The position numbers were made by a program, and so were the translations under genes. The notes under the pieces are model-generated. The model did not search any database, had not been told where the DNA came from, and worked only from the letters and a program-made list of their open reading frames with translations. From an uncultured Clostridia bacterium (GTDB lineage: Bacteria; Bacillota; Clostridia; UBA1381), in assembly GCA_947631235.1 (NCBI GenBank), contig CANRKO010000001.1, forward strand, positions 186,001 through 250,000: a DNA stretch of 64,000 nt, given 5' to 3'. Below, in pieces: positions 17,536 through 26,174 of this stretch (position 1 is its first letter; every line of letters begins with the position of its first letter).

Positions 17536-19335
17536 ATGACCGAAAACGAAAACGGAGCAACGGACGAAATATCCGAAACGGATAACACAGACGTGCCTTA
17601 TCCCGTGACTTACGAGGTATCCGAGGATAACGCCGCCGCTGCGGCAGCGGGCGAAACGGACGAAATTGGGGAAACCGCGGAGGACGATTTCCAAATTCCC
17701 GCGGACGATGAATATACCGAATATACCGAGCCGGACGATTATGCGGAAAACGCGGAGGAAGACGTGCCAACATACGTTTCGGATGACGTATATAACGACG
17801 AATATAAAGGTGAAAACAGCGCGCCACGCAAAGGACGGTTAAAGCCCCTTATTATCGGCGCGTCGGCTGTCGTGTTTGCCGCGCTGTGCTTTTTCGGCTG
17901 CGCGCTCACGACCGTAAAGAGCGACCGCGTGATGAAGAACGTTTACATAGAGGGCGTAAACGTCGGCGGTATGACTTACGACGAGGCGCTTAACGCCATA
18001 AATTCGGCAAATCTTTTTGAAAATACCGATATAACGCTTACCGACGGTGAAACGGAGTTTACCATGTCCGGCGCGGACATAGGGCTTGCGGCTCTGCCGG
18101 AGGACACGGCGCAAAAGGCGGTGGATTACTGTAAGCACGACAATATATTCGTAAAATCGTGGCTCGCCGCAAAGCTTATTTTTACACCTCACGAGATCGT
18201 ACCCGTTCCGCAGACGGACGAGGCTATGCTCGGAGCAAAGCTTGACGAGTGCGGCAATTTAATGAAAGGCGAGAGAAAAGAGCATTACATCGAGTTTAAC
18301 GAGGAACAGGTCGCGACGGTGTTCTCGGGTCAAACGGGTTACAACGGCGACCATACAAAGGCTTACGAGCAGGTGGTAAACGCGCTTATGGGCGAGCGTT
18401 TCAAGGATATTCATGTTGACTTTGAAACGTCGCCGCCGGAGACGATGACGATAGAGCGTATCGACGCGATGATATACAAAGACCCCGTAAATGCCGAATA
18501 TGTGGTTGACGGAAATTCCGTTTCAATAACCGAGGACATGACGGGACGGTACATAGACAAGGACGCGGTAACGCCGATGCTCGCGAATATTTACGAGGGC
18601 TGCGAGCCGGTAAACATTCCTTATAACATATCATATCCCGATGTTACGTCCGGAATACTTAACGACAAGCTGTTTGCGAATACGCTTGCGACGTACTCGA
18701 CGTCCTACGGCGGCTCGACGTGGAATCGCTGCCAGAACATCGCCCGCGCCGCGTCGCTTATAAGCGGTACGGTGGTGGCTCCGGGCGGCATATTCTCCTT
18801 TAACGACACCGTTGGACACCGCACGTCTGAAAACGGCTTTTATACCGCGAAGGAGTACATTAACGGCGAGAGCGTGGACGGTATCGGCGGCGGAACGTGT
18901 CAGGTGTCGAGTACGCTCTACAGCGCGGTGCTGTACGCCGATATGGGCATAGTCGAGCGTCTCAACCACATGATGACCGTCGGTTACATACCTCTCGGAC
19001 AGGACGCGACGGTAGCGGACGGCGGCGTGGATTTCCGTTTCAGGAACACGAGCGACTACCCGATTAAAATTTCCGCGTACACAAGCGGTTCAAGCGTGTC
19101 AATAAGCATAATCGGAACGGCGTGGGAACCGGCGCGTAAGGTCACAATTTCAAACAACGCGACGACGCAGGGCGAAAACACCGTTGTTTACTCGACGCGC
19201 TACGTATACGAGAACGGCAGCCTTGTTTCGACCGATACGCTTAATTCCAGCACGTATATGCCGCACAAGCAAACGATGCAAAGCGTGGAGGAAGAAGTGG
19301 AGGAAGATTCGGAGGAAGATGATGAAAGCGAGTAA
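17536..19335 (+). CDS. VanW family cell-wall protein with PG-binding-4 domain
   Basis: The 599-residue protein has a long acidic N-terminal cytosolic tail (about 1-95), one membrane segment (LIIGASAVVFAALCFFGCAL, about 103-122), a putative peptidoglycan-binding-4 region, and a VanW domain (about 375-540) with NIARAASLISGTVV, IFSFNDTVGHRTSENGF and GGGTCQVSSTLYSA. The C-terminus is a Glu/Asp tail. VanW proteins occur near some vancomycin clusters, but there is no vanA/H/X-type gene here, so a general envelope role is more likely. ATG 17536 has GGAAGGGA upstream; 17515 is the longer ATG. Confidence 0.85.
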   Translation: MTENENGATDEISETDNTDVPYPVTYEVSEDNAAAAAAGETDEIGETAEDDFQIPADDEYTEYTEPDDYAENAEEDVPTYVSDDVYNDEYKGENSAPRKGRLKPLIIGASAVVFAALCFFGCALTTVKSDRVMKNVYIEGVNVGGMTYDEALNAINSANLFENTDITLTDGETEFTMSGADIGLAALPEDTAQKAVDYCKHDNIFVKSWLAAKLIFTPHEIVPVPQTDEAMLGAKLDECGNLMKGERKEHYIEFNEEQVATVFSGQTGYNGDHTKAYEQVVNALMGERFKDIHVDFETSPPETMTIERIDAMIYKDPVNAEYVVDGNSVSITEDMTGRYIDKDAVTPMLANIYEGCEPVNIPYNISYPDVTSGILNDKLFANTLATYSTSYGGSTWNRCQNIARAASLISGTVVAPGGIFSFNDTVGHRTSENGFYTAKEYINGESVDGIGGGTCQVSSTLYSAVLYADMGIVERLNHMMTVGYIPLGQDATVADGGVDFRFRNTSDYPIKISAYTSGSSVSISIIGTAWEPARKVTISNNATTQGENTVVYSTRYVYENGSLVSTDTLNSSTYMPHKQTMQSVEEEVEEDSEEDDESE

Positions 19336-19371
19336 TTTAAGAAGAAAACGGTAAAAATTTTAAATTCACTC

Positions 19372-19400
19372 TTGCAAACCGTAAAAATTTGTGCTATAGT
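19372..19400 (+). promoter_or_regulatory. Promoter for gatCAB-aspS
   Basis: TTGCAA (19372-19377), 17 bases, TATAGT (19395-19400). Transcription would begin near 19407, ahead of the leader hairpin. Confidence 0.7.
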
Positions 19401-19418
19401 ATAGTAAATTATACGACA

Positions 19419-19475
19419 ATGGCGTTGTATGACAGGGAGGACTGTCATATAACGCCTTTTGTTTTAGGGAGTTGA
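19419..19475 (+). other. Possible 18-codon leader ORF before gatC
   Basis: ATG 19419 opens MALYDREDCHITPFVLGS and stops at 19475, 5 bases before the gatC ATG. It runs through both arms of the leader hairpin, so ribosome movement would unfold it. There is no Shine-Dalgarno sequence; the expected leader upstream is only about 12 bases. It may be coincidental. Confidence 0.25.
19421..19465 (+). terminator. Terminator-like hairpin in the gatC leader (possible attenuator)
   Basis: Arms 19421-19435 and 19442-19456 pair over 15 bp with one G-U, loop GGAGGA, followed by TTTTGTTTT (19457-19465). It lies between the promoter and gatC, so full-length transcription requires read-through. Confidence 0.75.
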
Positions 19476-19480
19476 GGAAT

Positions 19481-19759
19481 ATGGTAAACGAGGAGCTTAC
19501 GCGCCACCTGGCGGAACTTAGCAAAATCGAGTTCACCGACGACGAGTGCGCGGCTATGACGAAGGATATGGAAAGCATTATCGCGCTCATGGACAAGGTG
19601 TGCGGGTTTGACTCGTCCAAAAAGGCGTACGCGCTCGACGCGGTAGGCTACGGCGACATTCGCGCCGACGAGTACAAGGATTCGTACCCGACGAAGCGGA
19701 TAGTTGCGAACGCGAAGAACGTGAAGAACAACAGCTTTGTTGTGCCGAAAGTTGTGTAA
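19481..19759 (+). CDS. gatC: Asp/Glu-tRNA amidotransferase subunit C
   Basis: The 92-residue subunit stabilises GatA-GatB in the amidotransferase that converts Asp-tRNA(Asn) and/or Glu-tRNA(Gln) to the amide forms. It starts MVNEELTRHLAELSKIEFTDDE and has the typical GatC helices. ATG 19481 is 9 bases from AGGGAG; a TTG at 19472 is too close to that site. It is the first gene of gatC-gatA-gatB-aspS and lies behind a terminator-like leader. Confidence 0.9.
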   Translation: MVNEELTRHLAELSKIEFTDDECAAMTKDMESIIALMDKVCGFDSSKKAYALDAVGYGDIRADEYKDSYPTKRIVANAKNVKNNSFVVPKVV

Positions 19760-19791
19760 CCGCCGTAAAATAATTGGAAGGGGTAAGGTAT

Positions 19792-21228
19792 ATGTCACTC
19801 GCGGATATCAGGGAAATGCTCGACCGAAAAGAGATAGGCGCGGTTGAGCTTGCGAAGGAATATTTAAAGAAGATAGAGGAAACGGACGGCAAAATAAACA
19901 GCTATATCACCGTCTGCGCCGAAACCGCCTTAGAGGACGCAAAACGCGCCCAGACGGCGATCGACGAAGGCAGGGGCGGAGCGTTTACGGGCTTGCCCGT
20001 TTCCGTAAAGGATAATATATGCACCGAGGGAGTTAAAACGACGTGCGCGTCGCGTATGCTGGAGGATTTCGTTCCGCCGTACGACGCGACGGCTGTAACA
20101 AAGCTAAAAAACGCCGGCGCGGTAATACTAGGCAAGACGAATATGGACGAGTTCGCCATGGGCGGCTCGTCGCAAACGTCGTACTTCGGCGGCGTTAAAA
20201 ACCCGTACGATACGACCCGCGTGACGGGCGGCTCGTCGGGCGGAGCGGCGGCAAGCGTAGCCGCCGGACTTTGCGCGGCGGCTCTCGGTTCGGACACCGG
20301 CGGCTCGGTGAGACAGCCCGCCGCGTTCTGCGGCGTTACGGGTCTTAAACCCACCTACGGCGCGGTGTCGAGGTGGGGACTAATCGCGTTCGCGTCGTCG
20401 CTCGACCAGATAGGCGTTGTCGCGAAAAGCGCGGAGGACACGGGCTACATCTTAAACGGCATATACGGCTTTGACGAAAACGACGCCACGTCCTCAAAGC
20501 TTGCGATGGGCGGCTACACCGATAAGGTCGGAGCTGACGTGTCGAATATAAGGATAGGCGTGCCGAAGGAATTTTTCGCCGACGGCATAGACGACGAGGT
20601 AAAGACGGCTGTGTTAAAAGCCGTTGACTGCTACAAATCGCTCGGCTGCGAAATAACGGACGTGTCGCTGCCGTCGCTCGAATACGCAGTGTCGGCGTAC
20701 TACCTCATATCGTCAGCCGAGGCGGCAAGCAACCTCTCGCGTTTCGACGGCATAAAGTACGGCTACCGTTCGGGTCTCGGTGAGGACTACAGCGACCTTA
20801 TCAAAAATTCACGCCGCGAGGGTTTCGGAAACGAGGTAAAGCGGCGCATAATGCTCGGCAACTACGCGCTTTGCTCCGGCTACTACGACGCGTACTACAA
20901 AAACGCGACGCGCATCCGCACGCAGATACGCAGGGAATACGCCGATATATTTGAGAAGTGCGACGTTATTTTAACGCCCACCGCGCCTACAACGGCGTAC
21001 AAAATAGGCGAGCAGGAGAACGACCCCGTTAAAATGTACCTCGCGGACATATACACCGTTACCGTGAACATAGCGGGACTTCCCGCGATTTCGACGACGT
21101 GCGGCTACGACAAAAACGGTATGCCTATAGGTATGAGCCTTATCGGACGCGCGTTTGACGAAAAGACGATCATATCGGTCTGCGACCGTTTTGAAAAGGA
21201 TTTTGAGCGGAAGGAGGCGGTATTATGA
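19792..21228 (+). CDS. gatA: Asp/Glu-tRNA amidotransferase subunit A
   Basis: The 478-residue amidase releases ammonia from Gln for GatB. The Ser-cisSer-Lys triad regions are visible: Lys in PVSVKDNICTEG, and the Gly/Ser-rich signature TGGSSGGAAASVAAG with GSDTGGSVRQPA. ATG 19792 follows GGAAGGGG; 19774 is a longer TTG. The stop overlaps gatB by 4 bases (ATGA, 21225). Confidence 0.95.
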   Translation: MSLADIREMLDRKEIGAVELAKEYLKKIEETDGKINSYITVCAETALEDAKRAQTAIDEGRGGAFTGLPVSVKDNICTEGVKTTCASRMLEDFVPPYDATAVTKLKNAGAVILGKTNMDEFAMGGSSQTSYFGGVKNPYDTTRVTGGSSGGAAASVAAGLCAAALGSDTGGSVRQPAAFCGVTGLKPTYGAVSRWGLIAFASSLDQIGVVAKSAEDTGYILNGIYGFDENDATSSKLAMGGYTDKVGADVSNIRIGVPKEFFADGIDDEVKTAVLKAVDCYKSLGCEITDVSLPSLEYAVSAYYLISSAEAASNLSRFDGIKYGYRSGLGEDYSDLIKNSRREGFGNEVKRRIMLGNYALCSGYYDAYYKNATRIRTQIRREYADIFEKCDVILTPTAPTTAYKIGEQENDPVKMYLADIYTVTVNIAGLPAISTTCGYDKNGMPIGMSLIGRAFDEKTIISVCDRFEKDFERKEAVL

Positions 21229-22643
21229 GATATGTGCCTGTTGTGGGACTTGAAATACACTGCGAGATGCTCACGAATTCAAAGGTGTTCTGCACTTGCC
21301 AAAACGAATTCGGCGGCAGTGAAAACACGAGGGTGTGTCCGCGCTGCAGCGGTATGCCGGGTACTCTGCCTCTGCTTAACCGCGGCGCGGTGCGTCTCGC
21401 CGCGAAAGCGGGCTACGCTTTGGGCTGCACCGTTCACGGCTACAGCGCATTTGACAGAAAGAATTACTTTTACCCCGACCTTCCAAAAGCGTACCAGATC
21501 ACGCAGTTCGACTCGCCCATATGCACCGACGGACACGTTACCGTCGCGGGCGGCAAGGACATACGCATAAACCGCATACACATCGAGGAGGACGCAGGCA
21601 AGCTCGTGCATGACGATTACGAGGGCGTGTCGATGGCTGACTACAACCGCTGCGGCGTGCCGCTTATCGAGATAGTGACCGAACCCGATTTCCGCACCGT
21701 CGAGGAGGTGCAGGACTTCGTGGAGCAGGTCGCGCTTAGATTAAAGTACGCGGGCGTGTGCGACGCGCGTATGGAACAGGGCTCGATGCGCGTTGACGTA
21801 AACATTTCGATTATGCCCGAGGGCAGCGACAAATTCGGCACGCGTGCGGAGCTTAAAAACCTGAACTCGCTGAAGGCGATAGGCCGCGCGATAGAATACG
21901 AGATACAGCGTCAGTCGGAGATACTTGACGCGGGCGGCGAAGTGGTACAGGAAACACGCCGTTACAACGACAACCACGGTGACACGAAGGCGCTGCGCTC
22001 GAAAGAGGAGGCGCACGACTACCGCTATTTCCCCGAACCCGATATTCCGCCCGTCCTGCTTACCGATGAGGAAATGGAAGAAATACGGAACGAAATGCCC
22101 GAAATGCCGCAGGAGAGGTTTAAGCGTTACACCGAGGTTTACAAGCTGCCCGCCGAGGACGCGGGACTTATAATCGCGGACAAGGCGTTTTCCGACTTTT
22201 ATGACGCGGCGGTCGCGATAAACCCCGACTACAAGCAGATTTCAAACCTTATGCTCGTGGAGCTTAACCGCAATCTGAACGAGTCGGAAACGGGCATGGA
22301 GGATTTGACATTTAAGCCGGAGGATTTGGCGGCGACGGTTAAAATGGCGTCGGACGGAGTTATTTCAAAGAATGCCGCGAAGGAGATTGTTTCGATAATG
22401 TTCGCCGAGGGCGGCAAGCCCGAGGAAATAGCGAAAAAGCGCGGCTTTATAATGAGCAGCGACACGTCCGAACTTGACGCGGCTATCGACAAGGTGCTTG
22501 CCGAAAACGCCGACAGCGTGGAAAGCTACAAAAACGGCAACGAGAAAGTGTTCGGTTTCCTTATGGGACAGGTGATACGCGCGCTCGGCAAGGGAGCGAA
22601 CCCGAAACTCGCGAAGGACGCGCTGACGGAGAAATTGAAGTAA
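21225..22643 (+). CDS. gatB: Asp/Glu-tRNA amidotransferase subunit B
   Basis: The 472-residue kinase-like subunit binds and activates the mischarged tRNA. The signature LEIHCEMLTNSKVFC, zinc Cys groups (CTCQNEFGG, VCPRCSGMPG) and the C-terminal YqeY-like tail (from about residue 330) are present. It is translationally coupled to gatA and followed 17 bases later by aspS. Confidence 0.95.
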   Translation: MRYVPVVGLEIHCEMLTNSKVFCTCQNEFGGSENTRVCPRCSGMPGTLPLLNRGAVRLAAKAGYALGCTVHGYSAFDRKNYFYPDLPKAYQITQFDSPICTDGHVTVAGGKDIRINRIHIEEDAGKLVHDDYEGVSMADYNRCGVPLIEIVTEPDFRTVEEVQDFVEQVALRLKYAGVCDARMEQGSMRVDVNISIMPEGSDKFGTRAELKNLNSLKAIGRAIEYEIQRQSEILDAGGEVVQETRRYNDNHGDTKALRSKEEAHDYRYFPEPDIPPVLLTDEEMEEIRNEMPEMPQERFKRYTEVYKLPAEDAGLIIADKAFSDFYDAAVAINPDYKQISNLMLVELNRNLNESETGMEDLTFKPEDLAATVKMASDGVISKNAAKEIVSIMFAEGGKPEEIAKKRGFIMSSDTSELDAAIDKVLAENADSVESYKNGNEKVFGFLMGQVIRALGKGANPKLAKDALTEKLK

Positions 22644-22660
22644 ATTCGGAGGAAAGTAAA

Positions 22661-23971
22661 ATGGAGAAAATAGACGGCATACAGCTTAAAAGCGAAATAA
22701 CGCTTGCCGACCTCGAAAAAAGCGAGGGAGGGGAGATAACCTTTTCGGCTTGCGTGCATAAAATACGCGACATGGGCGGCTTTTCGTTTATAATTCTGCG
22801 CACGGGAAGGTACGTGCTGCAATCGGTGTATACCAAGGACGAGTGCAGAGGCGATTTCGACGCGCTCACCGAGGGCGAGTACGTAACGGTTACGGGCGTT
22901 GTGAAGAAAGAGCCGCGCGCGAATTACGGCTATGAAATAACGCTTTCGTCGTTTGAAATACTGTCAAAGCCTAAGGAGGAATATCCGCTGCACGTATCGT
23001 CAAAGCACCTCGGCTGCTCTATCGAGACGAGCATGGAACACAGGAGCGTAGCGCTGCGCCACCCGGAGCAGCGGGCGGTGTTTAAGGTCGCCGAGGGCGT
23101 AGTGTCGGGCTTTAGGGAGTTTATGCTCGGCGAGGGCTTTACCGAAATCCACACGCCGAAAATTGTCGCGGCGGGCGCGGAAGGCGGCGCGAACATATTC
23201 AAGCTTAAATACTTCGGACAGAACGCGTACCTCGCGCAAAGCCCGCAGTTTTACAAGCAGACGTGCGTGGCGTTTTTTGACCGCGTGTTTGAGATTGCGC
23301 CCGTGTACAGGGCTGAAAAGCACAACTCGACGCGCCACCTGAACGAGTATATAGGTCTTGACTTTGAAATGGCGTTCATAGACGATATGCACGACGTAAT
23401 GGCTATGGAGACGGCTATGCTGCGCCACGTCGTAAAATACCTTGCGGATAACTACTCTCACGAGATTGAAATGCTCGGCGCGACGCTGCCGGAGGTAAAT
23501 GAGATACCGTCGGTGACGTTCTTTGAGGCGCTCGACATACTCGGCAAGGAGCGCGCGCAGTTCGACCTCGACCCGACCGACGAGGTAAAGCTGTGCGAGT
23601 GGGCGAAGAAAAATCACGGCAGCGAGTTTATATTCGTCGAGAAATTCCCGGGACTTAAACGTCCGTTTTACGCGATGGACTCGAAGGACGACCCGAAACT
23701 TGCCGAAAGTTTCGACCTTCTGTTCCGCGGACTTGAAATAACGACGGGCGGACAGAGAATACACGACTACGACGAGCAGGTGGAGAAACTAAAGCGTTAC
23801 AAGGTCGAGCCGGAGGAACTCGGCGCGTACCTCGACATTCACCGCTACGGTATGCCGCCGCACGGCGGACTCGGTATCGGTCTGGAGCGTCTTGTAATGA
23901 AACTGCTCGGTCTTGACAACATAAGACAGGCGAGCCTGTTCCCGAGAGACCTGCACCACCTCGACCCCTGA
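22661..23971 (+). CDS. aspS: Archaeal-type (probably non-discriminating) aspartyl-tRNA synthetase
   Basis: The 436-residue class II synthetase has an N-terminal OB fold, motif 2 (FDRVFEIAPVYRAEKHNSTRH) and motif 3 (GGLGIGLERLVMKLLG). IHTPKIVAAGAEGGANIF and the short length match archaeal-type AspRS and not the roughly 590-residue bacterial form with its GAD insertion. Such enzymes usually charge both tRNA(Asp) and tRNA(Asn) with Asp. Being fourth in an operon with gatCAB fits: GatCAB then amidates Asp-tRNA(Asn). An AsnRS assignment is the alternative but is less likely given these motifs. Confidence 0.85.
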   Translation: MEKIDGIQLKSEITLADLEKSEGGEITFSACVHKIRDMGGFSFIILRTGRYVLQSVYTKDECRGDFDALTEGEYVTVTGVVKKEPRANYGYEITLSSFEILSKPKEEYPLHVSSKHLGCSIETSMEHRSVALRHPEQRAVFKVAEGVVSGFREFMLGEGFTEIHTPKIVAAGAEGGANIFKLKYFGQNAYLAQSPQFYKQTCVAFFDRVFEIAPVYRAEKHNSTRHLNEYIGLDFEMAFIDDMHDVMAMETAMLRHVVKYLADNYSHEIEMLGATLPEVNEIPSVTFFEALDILGKERAQFDLDPTDEVKLCEWAKKNHGSEFIFVEKFPGLKRPFYAMDSKDDPKLAESFDLLFRGLEITTGGQRIHDYDEQVEKLKRYKVEPEELGAYLDIHRYGMPPHGGLGIGLERLVMKLLGLDNIRQASLFPRDLHHLDP

Positions 23972-24020
23972 CACAACATTTAGAGTGTTACAAGTAAAAG
24001 TATACATTTTTTACCACTAT

Positions 24021-24072
24021 ATTTCGCCCTTAACTAAGTATTTTTCACAATAATACTTTTTGAGGGCGAAAT
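24021..24072. repeat. Nested inverted repeat just upstream of the pckG promoter
   Basis: Outer arms ATTTCGCCCT (24021-24030) and AGGGCGAAAT (24063-24072) enclose inner arms AAGTATT (24036-24042) and AATACTT (24052-24058). It ends 4 bases before the -35 at 24076. It may be the aspS terminator or a regulator site for pckG. Confidence 0.7.
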
Positions 24073-24075
24073 GTT

Positions 24076-24104
24076 TTGAAATTGTATGTAAAATGTGGTA
24101 TAAT
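24076..24104 (+). promoter_or_regulatory. Promoter for pckG
   Basis: TTGAAA (24076-24081), 17 bases, TATAAT (24099-24104), with extended -10 TGG. Confidence 0.8.
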
Positions 24105-24160
24105 AAATGTAACTGCGACAAACAGCAATAAAAAAATTTATTATAATGGAGGAACAGAAC

Positions 24161-25954
24161 ATGACTGAAAACAAAACAGTCCTTGCATGGCTTGACGAAA
24201 TGGCTGCCATGTGCCGGCCGGACAAAATCGTCTGGATCGACGGCAGCGAGGAACAGCTTGACGCTTTAAGAGCCGAGGCCGTTGCAACGGGCGAAATGAT
24301 TAAGCTGAACGAGGAAAAGCTCCCCGGCTGTCTCTACCACAGAACAGCCCCCAACGACGTTGCGAGAGTAGAGGACAGAACGTTCATCTGCACGCCGACC
24401 GAGGAGGAGGCGGGTCCCATTAACAACTGGATGGCTCCCGACGAGATGTATGCCAAATTAAAGGCACTCTACAACGGCTCGATGAAGGGCAGAACGATGT
24501 ACGTGATCCCGTACTCGATGGGCCCCGTAGGCTCGCCGTTCTCGAAGATAGGTATAGAGCTTACCGACAGTATCTACGTTGTACTCAACATGGCTATAAT
24601 GACAAGAGTCGGACAGAAGGTACTCGACCGGCTCGGCAACGACCCCGACGCCGAATTCATAAAGTGCCTGCACGCGAAGAAGGACGTAAACCCCGACGAC
24701 AGATACATCGTACAGTTCCCGCAGGACAACACGATTTGGTCGATCAACTCCGCTTACGGCGGCAACGTACTTCTCGGCAAGAAGTGTTTCGCGCTCCGTA
24801 TAGCGTCGTACCTCGGCAAGAACCAGGGCTGGATGGCTGAGCATATGCTTATCCTCGGTCTTGAAAATCCGCAGGGCGAGGTTAAGTATATCTGCGCGGC
24901 GTTCCCGTCGGCTTGCGGTAAGACGAACCTCGCGATGCTCATACCGCCCGAGTATTTGAAGAAACAGGGCTACAAGGTATGGACTGTCGGCGACGATATT
25001 TCATGGCTCAACATCGGACCGGACGGCAGACTTTACGCGATCAACCCCGAATCCGGTTTCTTCGGCGTTGCGCCCGGTACGAGCGTTAAGACAAACTTCA
25101 ACGCGCTCGAATCGACAAAGAAGAACACGATATTCACAAACGTTGCTATAAACAACGACGATATGACAGTTTGGTGGGAAGGTCTCGACAAGAACCCGCC
25201 GGTAAACGCGACCGAGTGGAAGGGCGCGAAGGTGAACGGTCCCGAGTACATCGCGGACGGCAACAACCTCGCTCACCCGAACTCGCGTTTCACTGCTCCT
25301 GCGGTAAACTGCCCGTGTATCTCGTCAGAATTTGAAAATCCGCAGGGCGTACCCGTTGACGCTATCATATTCGGCGGCAGACGCGCAAAGTGCGCTCCGC
25401 TGGTATACCAGTCGAGAGACTGGCAGCACGGCACGTTCGTGGGCGCAACAATGGCGTCCGAGACGACAGCCGCTGCAGCCGGTGCTGTAGGCGTTGTACG
25501 CCGCGACCCGATGGCTATGAAACCGTTCGTCGGTTACAACATGGCTGACTACTGGGGTCACTGGATTGAAATGGGTAAAAAGCTCGGCGACAAAGCACCG
25601 AAGATTTTCCACGTCAACTGGTTCAGAAAGGACGACGACGGCAACTTCATGTGGCCCGGTTTCGGCGATAACATGAGAGTACTTCTTTGGATACTCAACC
25701 GCTGCGCGGGCAAGGTTGACGCGGTTGACTCGCCGATAGGCTACCTGCCCAAGCCCGAGGATATCGACATCACCGACCTCGACATGACCGTTGACGACGT
25801 TAAGGCGCTCCTTACGGTTGACAAGGCCGAGTGGCTCAAGGACGTTGAGGATCCCGACACGGGAATCAAGCAGTACTTCGCACAGTTCGGCGACAGACTT
25901 CCGAAGGAAATGGCAGACGAACTCAATAAATTAGAGGCAAATCTTTCGAAGTAA
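24161..25954 (+). CDS. pckG: Phosphoenolpyruvate carboxykinase (GTP)
   Basis: The 597-residue enzyme interconverts oxaloacetate + GTP and PEP + CO2 + GDP. The kinase P-loop AAFPSACGKTNLAM, the metal/substrate motif YSMGPVGSP and the family motif HPNSRFTAPAVNCPC mark the GTP-dependent class. In anaerobes it often runs toward oxaloacetate, feeding citrate synthase or the reductive branch. ATG 24161 is 8 bases from GGAGG; the upstream ATG 24146 overlaps that site. The gene is rich in AGA and ATC codons, a mark of high expression here. Confidence 0.95.
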   Translation: MTENKTVLAWLDEMAAMCRPDKIVWIDGSEEQLDALRAEAVATGEMIKLNEEKLPGCLYHRTAPNDVARVEDRTFICTPTEEEAGPINNWMAPDEMYAKLKALYNGSMKGRTMYVIPYSMGPVGSPFSKIGIELTDSIYVVLNMAIMTRVGQKVLDRLGNDPDAEFIKCLHAKKDVNPDDRYIVQFPQDNTIWSINSAYGGNVLLGKKCFALRIASYLGKNQGWMAEHMLILGLENPQGEVKYICAAFPSACGKTNLAMLIPPEYLKKQGYKVWTVGDDISWLNIGPDGRLYAINPESGFFGVAPGTSVKTNFNALESTKKNTIFTNVAINNDDMTVWWEGLDKNPPVNATEWKGAKVNGPEYIADGNNLAHPNSRFTAPAVNCPCISSEFENPQGVPVDAIIFGGRRAKCAPLVYQSRDWQHGTFVGATMASETTAAAAGAVGVVRRDPMAMKPFVGYNMADYWGHWIEMGKKLGDKAPKIFHVNWFRKDDDGNFMWPGFGDNMRVLLWILNRCAGKVDAVDSPIGYLPKPEDIDITDLDMTVDDVKALLTVDKAEWLKDVEDPDTGIKQYFAQFGDRLPKEMADELNKLEANLSK

Positions 25955-25964
25955 AAAAATACGA

Positions 25965-26096
25965 AAAAAACCACCTGCGGGTGGTTTTTTTCATATTATG
26001 TCCGCAAAATCTTCTTTAGACGCAACAAAGCCACCGACGTGCGATCATCGGTGGCTTTGTTGTATATGAACGTAACATTGTACTCAAACAATGTTA
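25965..26096 (-). ncRNA. Candidate structured small RNA (minus strand)
   Basis: A near-consensus minus-strand promoter (26130-26102) points into a 130-base stretch with no ORF. The predicted transcript has hairpin 1 (26097-26072, 10-bp perfect stem), hairpin 2 (26062-26022, 15-bp perfect stem around an 11-base loop), and the intrinsic terminator 25987-25968 with a T-run. It resembles no RNA family I recognise. It could instead be a 3' fragment of dgt mRNA, which ends 78 bases upstream on the same strand. Confidence 0.5.
25968..25991. terminator. Bidirectional intrinsic terminator (pckG and candidate sRNA)
   Basis: AAACCACC (25968-25975) pairs with GGTGGTTT (25980-25987) around TGCG, with T-runs on both strands. 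Confidence 0.9.
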
Positions 26097-26101
26097 CCCT
26101 T

Positions 26102-26130
26102 ATTATACACCATCGGTTCCGAAATTTCAA
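26102..26130 (-). promoter_or_regulatory. Minus-strand promoter for the candidate sRNA
   Basis: TTGAAA (26130-26125), 17 bases, TATAAT (26107-26102). No coding gene follows before the terminator at 25968. Confidence 0.65.
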
Positions 26131-26174
26131 TAGTTATTTTAAAAAATTTTAAAAATTTTTAAAAAACCTGTTTT

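Noticed and set aside
17536-19335. VanW gene as part of a vancomycin-resistance cluster
   Set aside because: No VanH, VanA-type ligase, VanX or VanRS genes are nearby; VanW proteins are common outside such clusters.
26022-26062. 15-bp hairpin as a second pckG terminator
   Set aside because: It has no T-run on the plus strand and follows an already complete terminator; it fits better inside a minus-strand RNA.
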